Positions 1 through 8,728 of a stretch of 64,000 nt of DNA are shown one piece after another (position 1 is the stretch's first letter; the number at the start of each line of letters is the position of its first letter). The notes under the pieces were generated by a model, which saw nothing but the letters and a program-made list of their open reading frames with translations, was not told the DNA's origin and ran no database searches. A program made the position numbers and the translations under genes. Source of the DNA: Homoserinimonas sp044769865 (GTDB lineage: Bacteria; Actinomycetota; Actinomycetes; Actinomycetales; Microbacteriaceae); assembly GCF_044769865.1 (NCBI RefSeq), contig NZ_JBIZWA010000001.1, positions 1,674,001 to 1,738,000 on the forward strand, in the 5' to 3' direction.

Positions 1-2
1 AC

Positions 3-833
3 GGCCTGTGGACCATCCGTTCGCGCCACACGGTCGGCGGCACTCCCGCCGTGACCCGCGCGCGCTTCGTCTTCGTCGGTGCCGGCGGTGGAGCACTCTC
101 GCTCCTGCAGAAGTCGGGCATCAAGGAGATCAAGGGCTATGGTGGCTTCCCCATCAGCGGCCAGTTCCTCCGCACCGACAACCCCGCAATCGTGGCCCGT
201 CACACGGCCAAGGTCTATGGCAAGGCGGCGGTCGGCGCACCTCCCATGTCGGTGCCCCACCTCGACACGCGCGTCGTGGACGGCAAGGGCAGCCTGATGT
301 TCGGCCCCTATGCGGGCTTCTCACCCAAGTTCCTGAAGACGGGCTCCTGGTTCGATCTTCCCTTCTCGCTGCGCCCGAGCAACATCATCCCCATGCTCGC
401 GGTGGCGAAAGACAACTTCGACCTCGTGAAGTACCTCGTGACGGAGCTGCTCGCATCCCGAGCCAAGAAGCTCGACTCGCTCCGCCAGTTCATGCCGGAG
501 GCGAAGGACGAGGACTGGGAGCTCATCACGGCCGGCCAGCGCGTCCAGGTGATGAAGAAGGATGCCAAGAAGGGCGGCGTGCTCCAGTTCGGCACCGAGG
601 TGGTGGCGGCGGAGGATGGCTCGATCGCGGGCCTCCTCGGCGCTTCTCCGGGCGCGTCAACGGCCGTGCCGATCATGATCTCGCTGCTCGAGCGGTGCTT
701 CCCCGACCGCTTCGAGTCGTGGAAGCCGTCGATCGCCGAGATGGTGCCGAGTCTCGGGCGTCGCCTTTCAGATGACCCGGAACTCGCGCAGCAGCTGATC
801 GAGTCGACCTCGCGCGATTTGTCGCTCGTCTAA
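3..833 (+). CDS. mqo: malate:quinone oxidoreductase, C-terminal part (5' end outside window)
   Basis: This is the C-terminal 276 residues of an FAD-dependent malate:quinone oxidoreductase. The enzyme oxidises malate to oxaloacetate at the membrane and passes electrons to quinones. The reading frame is open from the window edge, with no start codon needed. Family-typical stretches are GAGGGALSLLQKSGI near the beginning, GYGGFPISGQF, and the late VPIMISLLERCF and WKPSIAEMVPS. The N-terminal FAD-binding GxGxxG segment lies outside the window. The TAA stop is followed by about 140 bases of regulatory-looking DNA before the sensor kinase gene, so the two are probably separate transcripts. The identification is confident; only the completeness of the gene is unknown. 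Confidence 0.93.
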   Translation, partial: GLWTIRSRHTVGGTPAVTRARFVFVGAGGGALSLLQKSGIKEIKGYGGFPISGQFLRTDNPAIVARHTAKVYGKAAVGAPPMSVPHLDTRVVDGKGSLMFGPYAGFSPKFLKTGSWFDLPFSLRPSNIIPMLAVAKDNFDLVKYLVTELLASRAKKLDSLRQFMPEAKDEDWELITAGQRVQVMKKDAKKGGVLQFGTEVVAAEDGSIAGLLGASPGASTAVPIMISLLERCFPDRFESWKPSIAEMVPSLGRRLSDDPELAQQLIESTSRDLSLV

Positions 834-884
834 CACTCAGCAGGCTTTGAGGCGACCGGGGCACAAGGGTCGCAACAACACAAT

Positions 885-918
885 GGAGAACTCGTTCTCC
901 CCCCGCTAAACGGGGTAC
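885..918 (+). promoter_or_regulatory. two adjacent dyads with a CGGGGTAC half-site ahead of the sensor kinase
   Basis: GGAGAAC-tc-GTTCTCC (885-900) is directly followed by CCCCG-ctaaa-CGGGG (901-915), and the latter runs into CGGGGTACAG (911-920). A plausible -10 box TATGCT lies at 932-937, so the CGGGGTAC word would cover the -35 region. The same word on the other strand, CTGTACCCCG, recurs ahead of the Tad, repeat-protein and CAP-like genes. The first dyad could instead be the end of the mqo transcript, although it has no T tract. Confidence 0.5.
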
Positions 919-977
919 AGCGCAGGTGCCGTATGCTGCCATACTCGGACGACTGAGCAGTGGGAGGGACGATCGCT

Positions 978-2267
978 GTGACCATGGGCTTGCCGTCGCA
1001 TGTGGCGCTTCGCGCCATGAGCCTTGCCCTGTCACGCGCGGCCCACGGCATGTCGCTTGCGGTGCTCTGTTGTGGTCTCGTCGTCGCTCTCGGCTTCGCC
1101 GCCGCCTATCCCGACCGAGTCCTGTGGCCCGCCCTGCTCGCGCTCGCGGTGATGTTTCCCATGGTCTGGTTCGTGCAGCGTCACCGCACCCTACGGGCGG
1201 GCCTTGCGTACCTCGCGATCGGCGCGGGTGCCACCTACGTTCACACGATCACCTACGCCCTCGCGGTGCCGCACGTGCTCGACGACCTCACCCTCTGGCT
1301 TGCCCCGCCCAAGATCGTGCTCGTGCTGGTCGCGGCCGGGGGAGTCGGACTCGGGCGAGCGGTCGTCTGGCTGCTCGCCGGGTACGTCGTCGCGGAGGTC
1401 TCGGCATCCGTTGCCCTCGTGCTCGCGGGCGTGCCATACGTATTCGACCTCCTGACCCTCGCCCTCCTGCTGGAGGCGATCGGCGTGTGCCTGCTCGCCT
1501 TCCTCTCGGTGCGGGGCGCGGTCCGCGCGCATCCGCGCCTGCAGCACGCCGCCCGCGAGGAGTTGCTCGATGACCTGCGGTCACGCATGGAGGTGCGCGC
1601 GGCCGCACTCATGCACGACACGATCCTGAGCCACCTCGCCGCGATCGCCTCCTCCTCGGGTGCCGAGCTCGATGACCGGCAGAAGGAGCAGATCGATCGC
1701 GACCTGCAGATCCTTTCCGGGCAGGAGTGGATCAATTCGGCCTCGGATACCACGGCCGCGGCAGACTCGCTCGACCGCGCGTCTCCTCTCCGCGACGCCA
1801 TCGCGCAGGTGCGGGACGAGGGGCTCGAGGTGACCGGCACGGGAGACTTCGGCTCCGTGCTGCGCCTGAGTCCGGAGCAGGCGCAGGCGCTCGGCCTCGC
1901 GGCCAAGCAGTGCCTCGTCAACGTCATCAAGCACTCGGGCGTCATGACGGCGGAGGTGGCCGTGTACGCCTCGGACGACGAGGTGTCGGTCATGATCATC
2001 GACGCGGGGCGCGGGTTCTCTGAGGCATCCGTCGGCTCTGACCGCCTTGGGTTGCGGGCCTCTGTCCAGAGTCGCATCGAGTCGGTGGGCGGCCTCGTGC
2101 AGGTGTGGTCGACTCCGGGTGCCGGCACCTCGGTGCTCATCCAGTTCCCGGTGGGGGAGACGGCTCAGGTGCCGCCCCAGACGGGTCCAAGCAGGCTCGT
2201 GTCTGGCCCACTTCCCACGATCACCCTGGGCGACCGGGGACCGGGCGACGCTGGACCGGCGTCGTGA
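978..2267 (+). CDS. membrane sensor histidine kinase (NarL/DegS-type partner)
   Basis: This is an integral-membrane histidine kinase of about 429 residues. The first 190 residues hold five or six hydrophobic segments and no large extracellular domain. A dimerisation region follows with the phospho-acceptor motif MHDTILSHL, and then a C-terminal HATPase domain with N-box LAAKQCLVNVIKHSG, G1 box DAGRGFSE and a GLRASVQSRIESVGG segment, as in LuxR-pairing kinases. The GTG at 978 is preferred because GGAGGG sits about nine bases upstream; GTG 960 and ATG 984 are alternatives. The stop overlaps the next gene (GTGA), which points to translational coupling with the kinase-like protein and the response regulator. 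The signal it senses cannot be read from the sequence. Confidence 0.85.
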   Translation: MTMGLPSHVALRAMSLALSRAAHGMSLAVLCCGLVVALGFAAAYPDRVLWPALLALAVMFPMVWFVQRHRTLRAGLAYLAIGAGATYVHTITYALAVPHVLDDLTLWLAPPKIVLVLVAAGGVGLGRAVVWLLAGYVVAEVSASVALVLAGVPYVFDLLTLALLLEAIGVCLLAFLSVRGAVRAHPRLQHAAREELLDDLRSRMEVRAAALMHDTILSHLAAIASSSGAELDDRQKEQIDRDLQILSGQEWINSASDTTAAADSLDRASPLRDAIAQVRDEGLEVTGTGDFGSVLRLSPEQAQALGLAAKQCLVNVIKHSGVMTAEVAVYASDDEVSVMIIDAGRGFSEASVGSDRLGLRASVQSRIESVGGLVQVWSTPGAGTSVLIQFPVGETAQVPPQTGPSRLVSGPLPTITLGDRGPGDAGPAS

Positions 2268-3436
2268 GGCCCCCGGAGCGCACGCGGCAGGAACTCGACC
2301 CGGTCGGCGCGTTTGCGTCAAGGGCGATCACGATCGGCAGCGCCCTCGTCGCCTTCGCCTTCGCCGCGGCGATGGTCGTCAGTTACATCGACTGGATCAA
2401 GAATCCCGCGCTTGCCCTCATGGGCCTGCTCTCACTCGGTGTCGCAAGCATCATCGTCACGTCGGCGACCGACCCCTATCGCGGCCCCTTCCACCGCGGG
2501 CCGCACGGTTGGGTCGTCGCCCTGTCGATCCTCGCGGGAGCGTTCATCACGGCGGGAGCCTGGGACACGGATGCGCTCTTCGCGCTCGGTTGGGTCGGTC
2601 CAGCGAGCCTCGGCCTCTACTCGATCGGCATGGCCGCCTATCGCCCCGTGCGGGAGATCGTTGCCTACGGAGCGCTTGCGAGCGTCTTCATGGGCTTCAC
2701 CTCGATGCTGCAGGCGCAGGCGAACCCTCTGCCGAACGTTCCCGACGCGGCCATCGTCGGCATCCACCTGCTGCCCCTGCTCGCGCTCAACTTCAGCGCG
2801 GCCGCGTTCACGCACAGCATCATCCAGTCGATCGAGCGGATGCGCGCCGAGGCCCGGGCGGCGGAGCGCCTCTCGGCAGAGCAGGAGACCGGCGTCGCCC
2901 GTTCCGTGCAGCAGGACCGGGTCACGATCCTCAACCGCGAGGTGGTGCCCTTCTTCACCGAGGTGCTCGGCGGGAGGGAGATCACGCCAGACGTGCGCGA
3001 GCATGCGCGCTCAATCGCCGACGCCATCCGGGCGGTCATGGTGGCTGAGGTGGATCGCACCTGGCTCGAGAACCTCGTCGAGCACCTGCGGGCGCGGGCG
3101 CGCCGACACGGCGAGGCACCCGACGGTGCGCGCGTCGTGTTCGACGACGACAACGTCGCGAATCTCATGACCTACGACCAGCGCACCGCCCTGCGGGCCC
3201 TCCTCGTGGCCATCTTCGACCTGACGGATGACCGCCCGCAGAACCTCGAGATCGTCATCGCCCGCGTGGGGGAGCGCTGCCAGGGTTTCGTCGCCGTGGA
3301 CATCGACATGGTCGATCCACTCGTGAAGTCCAAGTTCGGGCCATACCTCGCCGTCATGCGGGTCGTGTTCCGCCGCCTGCGCGCCGAGCACCTGCAATCG
3401 GTGCTGACAGTAAGATTCTCCTATGACCAGCGATAG
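2264..3436 (+). CDS. kinase-like integral membrane protein without catalytic residues
   Basis: A 390-residue protein starting at GTG 2264, which overlaps the kinase stop by four bases. The N-terminal half has about six hydrophobic segments. A charged helical linker (MRAEARAAERLSAEQE) follows, and then a soluble C-terminal region. Its architecture copies that of the neighbouring kinase, but the position of the acceptor histidine reads NREVVPFFTEVL, and no N-box asparagine or glycine-rich ATP lid is visible in the last 150 residues. I infer a degenerate kinase that acts as a partner or regulator of the active kinase. An unrelated membrane protein cannot be excluded. Its end overlaps the response regulator gene by 14 bases. 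Confidence 0.6.
   Translation: MRPPERTRQELDPVGAFASRAITIGSALVAFAFAAAMVVSYIDWIKNPALALMGLLSLGVASIIVTSATDPYRGPFHRGPHGWVVALSILAGAFITAGAWDTDALFALGWVGPASLGLYSIGMAAYRPVREIVAYGALASVFMGFTSMLQAQANPLPNVPDAAIVGIHLLPLLALNFSAAAFTHSIIQSIERMRAEARAAERLSAEQETGVARSVQQDRVTILNREVVPFFTEVLGGREITPDVREHARSIADAIRAVMVAEVDRTWLENLVEHLRARARRHGEAPDGARVVFDDDNVANLMTYDQRTALRALLVAIFDLTDDRPQNLEIVIARVGERCQGFVAVDIDMVDPLVKSKFGPYLAVMRVVFRRLRAEHLQSVLTVRFSYDQR
3411..3416 (+). promoter_or_regulatory. -10 box of a probable leaderless promoter for the response regulator
   Basis: TAAGAT lies exactly six bases before ATG 3423, inside the upstream coding region. The same TAnnnT-N6/7-start arrangement precedes several other genes here, so the regulator may have its own leaderless transcript besides operon read-through. 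Confidence 0.4.
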
Positions 3437-4130
3437 CCAAGGGGGGTCGGACGTCGTGGGTGTGGCTGCCCCGCGTCCGCAGGCCGACGCGCGACGCATC
3501 CGACTCGCGCTGCTCGACGACCATGAGGTGCTGCTCGACAGCCTGTCGAGTTGGATCAGCACGAACGCGACGGACTTCGAGCTCGTGCTCAGTGCGCACA
3601 CGTGGCTCGAGCTCGTGCACAGCGAGAACTTTCCCACCGACCTCGTCTTCCTCGACTTCCAGCTGAAGGAGTCGGTGTCGATCGAGGCACGCGTGCGCAC
3701 CTGCCGCGCCGCGGGTGCGAAGGTGATCGTGCTGACGAGTCTCGACACCCGTGATGCCCGCGACCGCGCCCTCAGCGCGGGGGCTGCCGCGTTCCTCTCG
3801 AAGTCACTGCCCATGAACGAGGTGATGGATGTCGCGCGTCGCGTCATGGGCCTCGACCGCGGTGTCGTGCAGCAGCAGAGCTGGCGACCCCTCCCAACGG
3901 GCGCGATCAACCAGGCGCGGCCCAAGCTGAGCCAGGGTGAGATCGACGCACTCAAGCTCTATGTGACGGGTCACAGCACGACCGAGGTCGCCCGTCAGAT
4001 GAACGTGCAGTACGAGACGGCCAAGACCTATCTGCGGCGCGTGCGTGAGAAGTACGCCAAGGTCAACCGGCCGGCGAGCAAGAAGGCGGAACTCATCCGC
4101 CGCGCAGCAGAGGATGGGTTCCTGCAGTAA
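3423..4130 (+). CDS. LuxR/NarL-family response regulator
   Basis: A 235-residue two-domain response regulator. The receiver domain (about 26-140) has the acidic pair D32/D33, phospho-acceptor D78 in LVFLDFQ, the conserved T in VIVLTS and K in FLSKSL. The C-terminal LuxR-type helix-turn-helix (about 168-230) reads LSQGEIDALKLYVTGHSTTE and continues with a recognition helix region ETAKTYLRRVREKY. All switch residues are intact, so phosphorylation by the kinase at 978 is expected. LuxR-type regulators bind inverted repeats as dimers, which makes this the first candidate for the GTACCCC dyads in the window. The stop overlaps the tdk start (TAATG). Confidence 0.88.
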   Translation: MTSDSQGGSDVVGVAAPRPQADARRIRLALLDDHEVLLDSLSSWISTNATDFELVLSAHTWLELVHSENFPTDLVFLDFQLKESVSIEARVRTCRAAGAKVIVLTSLDTRDARDRALSAGAAAFLSKSLPMNEVMDVARRVMGLDRGVVQQQSWRPLPTGAINQARPKLSQGEIDALKLYVTGHSTTEVARQMNVQYETAKTYLRRVREKYAKVNRPASKKAELIRRAAEDGFLQ

Positions 4131-4849
4131 TGGCCAAGCTCTACTTCCGGTACGGCGCCATGAACAGTGGCAAGAGCACGGCCCTCCTCCAGGCCGCCTA
4201 CAACTACGAGGAGCGCGGGCAGGAGGTGCTGCTCGCGAAGCCCCAGGTCGACACCAAGGGCGACGACCAGATCGTCTCGCGCCTCGGCGTGACGCGCACG
4301 GTCGACTTCGTGATCGAGCCTCGCGACGATGCCTACAGCGTCTTTGCGGAGGAGCGCGCGAAGGTGCGCTCGCGCACGGGCGTCGACGTGAGCTGCCTGC
4401 TCGTCGACGAGGCCCAGTTCCTCACCGAGCGGCAGGTCGACGACCTCCTGCGCATTGCGATCCTAGAGAACGTGCCCGTGCTGGCGTACGGCATCCGCAC
4501 CGACTTCCAGACGGTCGCCTTCCCCGGCAGCCGTCGCCTGCTCGAGGTGGCGCACTCCCTCGAGGAGCTCAAGACCATCTGCCGCTGCGGCCGCAAGGCG
4601 GTCTTCAACGCCCGCAAGGTCGGCGACACCTTCACCTTTGCGGGCGACCAGGTCGCAATCGATCAGTCGACGGATGCCGCGGGCCCAGCTGCCGGCAGCG
4701 CGCTCGGTGCGACGGGGCGCTTCAGCGTCAGCTACGAGTCCCTCTGCGGCGAGTGCTACCTGGAGGAGAGCGGCGGCACCCTCAGCAGCGGACGCGAACC
4801 CCTCGTGGACTTCGTCTACGACTCGGCGCCAGACCCAGATTTCACCTAA
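4130..4849 (+). CDS. tdk: thymidine kinase
   Basis: A 239-residue type II thymidine kinase for salvage phosphorylation of thymidine to dTMP. The Walker A motif GAMNSGKST is at the N-terminus, followed by the DEAQF Walker B motif. The catalytic/lasso region contains the zinc-ligand pairs CRCGRK and CGECY. It starts at the A of the preceding TAA stop, so it is translationally coupled to the response regulator. That is an odd partner for a salvage enzyme and may be only positional. A strong hairpin terminator follows 19 bases after the stop. Confidence 0.93.
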   Translation: MAKLYFRYGAMNSGKSTALLQAAYNYEERGQEVLLAKPQVDTKGDDQIVSRLGVTRTVDFVIEPRDDAYSVFAEERAKVRSRTGVDVSCLLVDEAQFLTERQVDDLLRIAILENVPVLAYGIRTDFQTVAFPGSRRLLEVAHSLEELKTICRCGRKAVFNARKVGDTFTFAGDQVAIDQSTDAAGPAAGSALGATGRFSVSYESLCGECYLEESGGTLSSGREPLVDFVYDSAPDPDFT

Positions 4850-4867
4850 GCCACGGCTGCGGAAACA

Positions 4868-4899
4868 GAAGACCCCCTCGCATGCGCGAGGGGGTCTTC
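4868..4899. terminator. strong hairpin between tdk and tRNA-Pro
   Basis: A perfect 14-bp stem (GAAGACCCCCTCGC, 4868-4881, with its complement at 4886-4899) around an ATGC loop. It has no long T run, but it sits between convergent tdk and tRNA-Pro and would serve both directions. Confidence 0.8.
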
Positions 4900-4905
4900 A
4901 CTGTG

Positions 4906-4979
<74 letters not shown>

Positions 4980-5015
4980 ATCCGTTACCGCGAGCATCCG
5001 CTCACGGGCAACTCA

Positions 5016-5984
5016 TCAAGAATAGCCGATATCTGAGCCGACGAGTGTCACCAGCACAGCCTCTGGCGGGCATGCGAAGCGGACGGGCGCGTAGATGGAG
5101 GTGCCAAGCCCGGCGGAGACCTCGAGGAACGCCGTGCCGAGGGCGTGGTGCCACAGGCTGACGCCGCTCGCCTTCTCGCGTGGCAGGTCACAGTTGGTCA
5201 CGAGAGCGCCGACGCCCGGCACGCAGACCTGGCCGCCGTGCGTGTGGCCCGCGAAGATGACCTCGGCCCCGTGGGTCACGAAGGAGTCGAGCACGCGCTG
5301 GTAGGGGGCGTGCGTGACGCCGATCATGACGGCCTCGCGGTCGGCGGGGCCGTCGTCGGGTTCCACCTGCTCGCGCAGCTCGTCGATCGCCCCGGGGAGC
5401 ACGTCGAGCCTGTCCCAGTTGCGGTGCGCATCCGCGGTGCCGATGAACTCGAGCGGCGAGGATCGCACCGTCATCCAGTGCGCGGCGTTGTTGAGGTCAA
5501 CCCAGCCGAGCGACGCGAAGAACTCCTCGAGCGCGCTCGTGTCAAGGCGCTCCGCGGCGACCGACTTGCCCGAGGGGCCCGCGAGGTAACTCAGCGGATT
5601 CTTGCCCGTCGGGCCGAAGTAGTCGTTGGAGCCGTGCACGAAGACGCCAGGGACATCCTTGAACGGCGCAAGGGCATAGCGCACGCCCTCGATGCCGTCA
5701 CGGTGCCCCAGGTTGTCGCCCGTGTTGATCACGAGGTCGGGCTCGAGATCGGCGAGGCTGCGCACCCACTCCTGCTTCTCGCGCTGCCAGGGCGCCATGT
5801 GCAGATCGCTGATGTGCAGTACGCGAATTGGGTCGGCACCGGCGTCGAGCACGGGCAGCGTCTCACGGCGCACGCGATAGTTGCGCCGTTCGACGAGCGA
5901 ACCCCACGCGAGGGCGCCCGCCCCGAGCGCGGTCGCGGTCGCGAGTGCGGCGCCGATCGCGCGCCCGGGTGAGCGGGATGTCAT
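5016..5984 (-). CDS. metallophosphoesterase (YkuE/calcineurin-like)
   Basis: A 322-residue calcineurin-like phosphoesterase with an N-terminal hydrophobic anchor (ALATATALGAGALAWG). The metal-binding motifs appear in order: HISDLHM, NTGDN, HGSND and GHTHGG. It belongs to the group commonly found just downstream of actinobacterial penicillin-binding proteins. Here it starts in the TGATG overlap with the PBP stop, so the two are co-translated. The ATG at 5984 is preferred; an in-frame ATG two codons earlier would overlap the PBP by a few bases. The substrate is unknown; cell-surface or lipid phosphoesters are likely for this membrane-anchored group. Confidence 0.88.
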   Translation of the reverse strand: MTSRSPGRAIGAALATATALGAGALAWGSLVERRNYRVRRETLPVLDAGADPIRVLHISDLHMAPWQREKQEWVRSLADLEPDLVINTGDNLGHRDGIEGVRYALAPFKDVPGVFVHGSNDYFGPTGKNPLSYLAGPSGKSVAAERLDTSALEEFFASLGWVDLNNAAHWMTVRSSPLEFIGTADAHRNWDRLDVLPGAIDELREQVEPDDGPADREAVMIGVTHAPYQRVLDSFVTHGAEVIFAGHTHGGQVCVPGVGALVTNCDLPREKASGVSLWHHALGTAFLEVSAGLGTSIYAPVRFACPPEAVLVTLVGSDIGYS

Positions 5985-8515
5985 CAGCACTTCAGCCGGG
6001 TGACCGAGAGCGTGATGGTGGCGCCGGGGAAGATCTCGCCGCCCGCGGCGGGATCCGTCGCCGTCACCTTGCCGATGGCATCGCTGTCGGGGTCGGTGTT
6101 CTCGGGGAGCACCTTGCAGTCCTCTACCAGCGTGTATCCGCGGCCGATCTCCGACTTCGCCTCGCCGAGCGACTTACCGATCACGTTCGGCATCTCTGCA
6201 GCGTTGTCGAGGCTGCCGTAGACGGTCACGGTCGTGCCGCGGGGCACGGTTGCACCCGGGGCCGGTTCAAGGGATGCGATGCGTCCGACCTCAACCGACG
6301 AACTCACCTCTCCGCCGTAGGCGTAGGTGAAGCCGAGGCTCTCGATGAGCGCCTTGGCCTGCTCCTGCGTCTGGCCGACCACGTTGGGCACGACAGCGCC
6401 ACGGCCGTTGAGCAGTGAGGAAGGCGGATCCGCGAATGCACCGCCGCCATACTGACCGTTGAGTGCTGCCATGACGGGACGGAAGATGCGGTGACGTGCC
6501 TGCGCGCCGTTGCCACCAGGCAGGTAGATGCGGTTCATGTTGGTCTTGCCGTTGATGTTGCCCACCCAGACCGCGAGGGCGTTGGTCGTGGTCGTGCCGA
6601 TCATCCAGGTGTCTTCCGAGTTGTCGGTCGTTCCCGTCTTGCCGGCGATCTGGATGCCGTCACGCGTGTTCGAGGCCGTCGCGGTACCCCCCGTGACGAC
6701 GCGCTTGAGGGCGTATGCCATCGCCGCTGAAACCTCTGGGCTCACGGCCTGCGAGCACTCGCGCGCCTGGCCACCGAGCTCGGTGCCATCCGCCGCGACG
6801 ACGTTGTCGATCGCCGTCGGCTTGCAGTAGAGGCCGCCTGCACCGACGGCAGCGATTGCCGCCGCCATGGTGAGCGGCGCCATCTCGTTGGTGCCGAGGA
6901 CCGTCGCGGGGTTGTACTGCAGGTCGGCCCCATCGGCGCGGTGGGCGCCGAGCGCGGCCGCCGTGTCGCGGATCGAGCAGAGGTCGAGTTTCTGCGCCAT
7001 CGCGACGTAGGAGATGTTGTAGGAGTTGATGGTCGACTGCAGCACCGTCGTGGACGAGGAGCCGCTCGCGCCGCCGTAGTTCGGTGGGGTCCACGCGGGG
7101 CCGCCGAGTCCGGCGTCGCCACAGGAGTCGGTGAACGACCCCATCGGGAAAGGACGCTTCGCGCCGTTGACGACCTCGTTGAGGCCGTGGCCGGCGTTGA
7201 GCCATGCCGCGAGGGTGAAGATCTTGTAGGTCGATCCGGTCTGGAATCCGCTCGAGCCGCCGTAGGGGCGGTCGGTGCTGAAGTTCACGGCCGTGTAGGC
7301 GGGACCCTGGCCCGCCTCGGTGTTGTCGAAGTACTTGTTCTGCGCCATCACGCGGATGCGGCCCGTGCCGGGCTCCACCACGTTGGCAACAGCGCCCAAC
7401 TCCATCCTTGCTTCCTCAGCGGGCGCTTCAGCATTGACGATGCCCTGGGCATGGTTCTGCTGGTTCAGCTGGAGTGAGGTGTAGACGTGGTAGCCGCCGC
7501 GGTCCCAGTTGGCCTGACGTTCCTCGGCGCTCGCGCCGAGCATTTCGAGCTCCGGCACGAGCTTGGTGACGTAGTCGCAGAAGTAGGGAGCGCTGGCCGC
7601 ATACATGCACCCGTTCTGCGGCGCACTGTAGGCAACCTCGACGGGCGTCGCGACGGCCGCATCGTGCTCTTCCTGCGTGATCGAGCCGAGCTCGAGCATG
7701 TTGCCGAGGATGAAGTCTCGGCGCTGCTTGTTCGCCTCGATGTTGTCTTCCCAGATGAGACTGTGCGAAGCCGGGGTCTGCACGATCGCAATCAGGCTGG
7801 CGGCCTGGGGGAGCGTCACATCCGAGGCGGGCACCGAGAAGAACTGCTTCGCTGCCGACTGCACGCCGTAGGTGCTGCCACCGAATCCCGCAATGTTGAG
7901 GTAGGCGAGCATGATCTCGTCTTTGCTGTACTTCTTCTCGAGGCCGATCGCGAGCTTTGCCTCCTGCAGCTTGCGCTCGATCGTCTGCTCTTCCGCCTCG
8001 GCGCGCTTCGCTTTCTGCAGCGCCTCCGAGGGCTCCTCGAGGGCTGCCTGGATGCGGATGTTCTTGACCAGCTGCATCGTCAGGGTTGAAGCGCCACTGC
8101 CGATCTCGCCGCCCGCCACGTTGCCGACGGCCGCACGGATGACGGATGCCACGTCGACACCACCGTGCTCATAGAAGCGGCGGTCCTCTCCAGCGACCAC
8201 CGCATCCTTCAGGTACTGCGACACCTGGTCCCACTCGACCTCTTCGCGGTTCTGCTTGTAGAGCTGCGCGATCGGCACGGGCGTGACGCCGTCGTCACCG
8301 AGCCCATAGATGGTGTTCTTGGTGGCGAGCTGGTTGATCTCGAGATATTCGGGAAGGCTGTTGAAGATGTCGATGGAGGCTTTGGCCGTCATACCGGTGA
8401 CCGCAAGGGCCGGGGTGACAAGAGCGGTGACGAGCACACCGGCAAGGGCGCCGAGGCCGACGAGCCCAGCGAGGGCGCCGAGGACGCCGGAGGGCTTCGA
8501 ATTTTGGGCAGACAT
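5984..8515 (-). CDS. bifunctional class A penicillin-binding protein with PASTA domains
   Basis: An 843-residue peptidoglycan glycosyltransferase/transpeptidase. A short cytoplasmic tail and one membrane segment are followed by the GT51 domain (EDRRFYEHGGVD; ASTLTMQLVKN) and then the transpeptidase domain, with GSTYK as the SxxK motif and GKTGTT as the KTG motif. Two C-terminal PASTA modules start at PNVVGQTQEQAK and PNVIGKSLGEAK. The ATG at 8515 is chosen because upstream in-frame sequence is not membrane-protein-like. The divergent gap of about 50 bases to the next gene must hold both promoters. TACTCT sits about 9 bases ahead of this ATG, compatible with a near-leaderless start. Confidence 0.92.
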   Translation of the reverse strand: MSAQNSKPSGVLGALAGLVGLGALAGVLVTALVTPALAVTGMTAKASIDIFNSLPEYLEINQLATKNTIYGLGDDGVTPVPIAQLYKQNREEVEWDQVSQYLKDAVVAGEDRRFYEHGGVDVASVIRAAVGNVAGGEIGSGASTLTMQLVKNIRIQAALEEPSEALQKAKRAEAEEQTIERKLQEAKLAIGLEKKYSKDEIMLAYLNIAGFGGSTYGVQSAAKQFFSVPASDVTLPQAASLIAIVQTPASHSLIWEDNIEANKQRRDFILGNMLELGSITQEEHDAAVATPVEVAYSAPQNGCMYAASAPYFCDYVTKLVPELEMLGASAEERQANWDRGGYHVYTSLQLNQQNHAQGIVNAEAPAEEARMELGAVANVVEPGTGRIRVMAQNKYFDNTEAGQGPAYTAVNFSTDRPYGGSSGFQTGSTYKIFTLAAWLNAGHGLNEVVNGAKRPFPMGSFTDSCGDAGLGGPAWTPPNYGGASGSSSTTVLQSTINSYNISYVAMAQKLDLCSIRDTAAALGAHRADGADLQYNPATVLGTNEMAPLTMAAAIAAVGAGGLYCKPTAIDNVVAADGTELGGQARECSQAVSPEVSAAMAYALKRVVTGGTATASNTRDGIQIAGKTGTTDNSEDTWMIGTTTTNALAVWVGNINGKTNMNRIYLPGGNGAQARHRIFRPVMAALNGQYGGGAFADPPSSLLNGRGAVVPNVVGQTQEQAKALIESLGFTYAYGGEVSSSVEVGRIASLEPAPGATVPRGTTVTVYGSLDNAAEMPNVIGKSLGEAKSEIGRGYTLVEDCKVLPENTDPDSDAIGKVTATDPAAGGEIFPGATITLSVTRLKC

Positions 8516-8566
8516 ACGCCCTAGAGTAAAGGATCGGAACACCGACGAAGCTGAATGGATGGCGAC

Positions 8567-8728
8567 ATGCAAACGTGGGAGTACATGACCACGCCCCTGA
8601 TGATCCACACGACCGCCGCGATCCTCAATAACTGGGGCTCAGAGGGCTGGGAACTCGTGCAGGTCGTCACGGGCCCTGAGGGCGGCCTCGTCGCCTACCT
8701 GAAGCGTCCCGTGGCGTCGGAGGCATGA
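8567..8728 (+). CDS. small DUF4177-like protein
   Basis: A 53-residue protein beginning MQTWEYMTTP, with the characteristic NNWGSEGWELVQV core found in small DUF4177-type proteins. That core is a compact beta-strand/helix unit of unknown function. In actinobacteria this gene is often found just ahead of a RidA gene, as here, where the stop overlaps the RidA start (ATGA). An in-frame ATG at 8555 would add four residues. Confidence 0.72.
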   Translation: MQTWEYMTTPLMIHTTAAILNNWGSEGWELVQVVTGPEGGLVAYLKRPVASEA

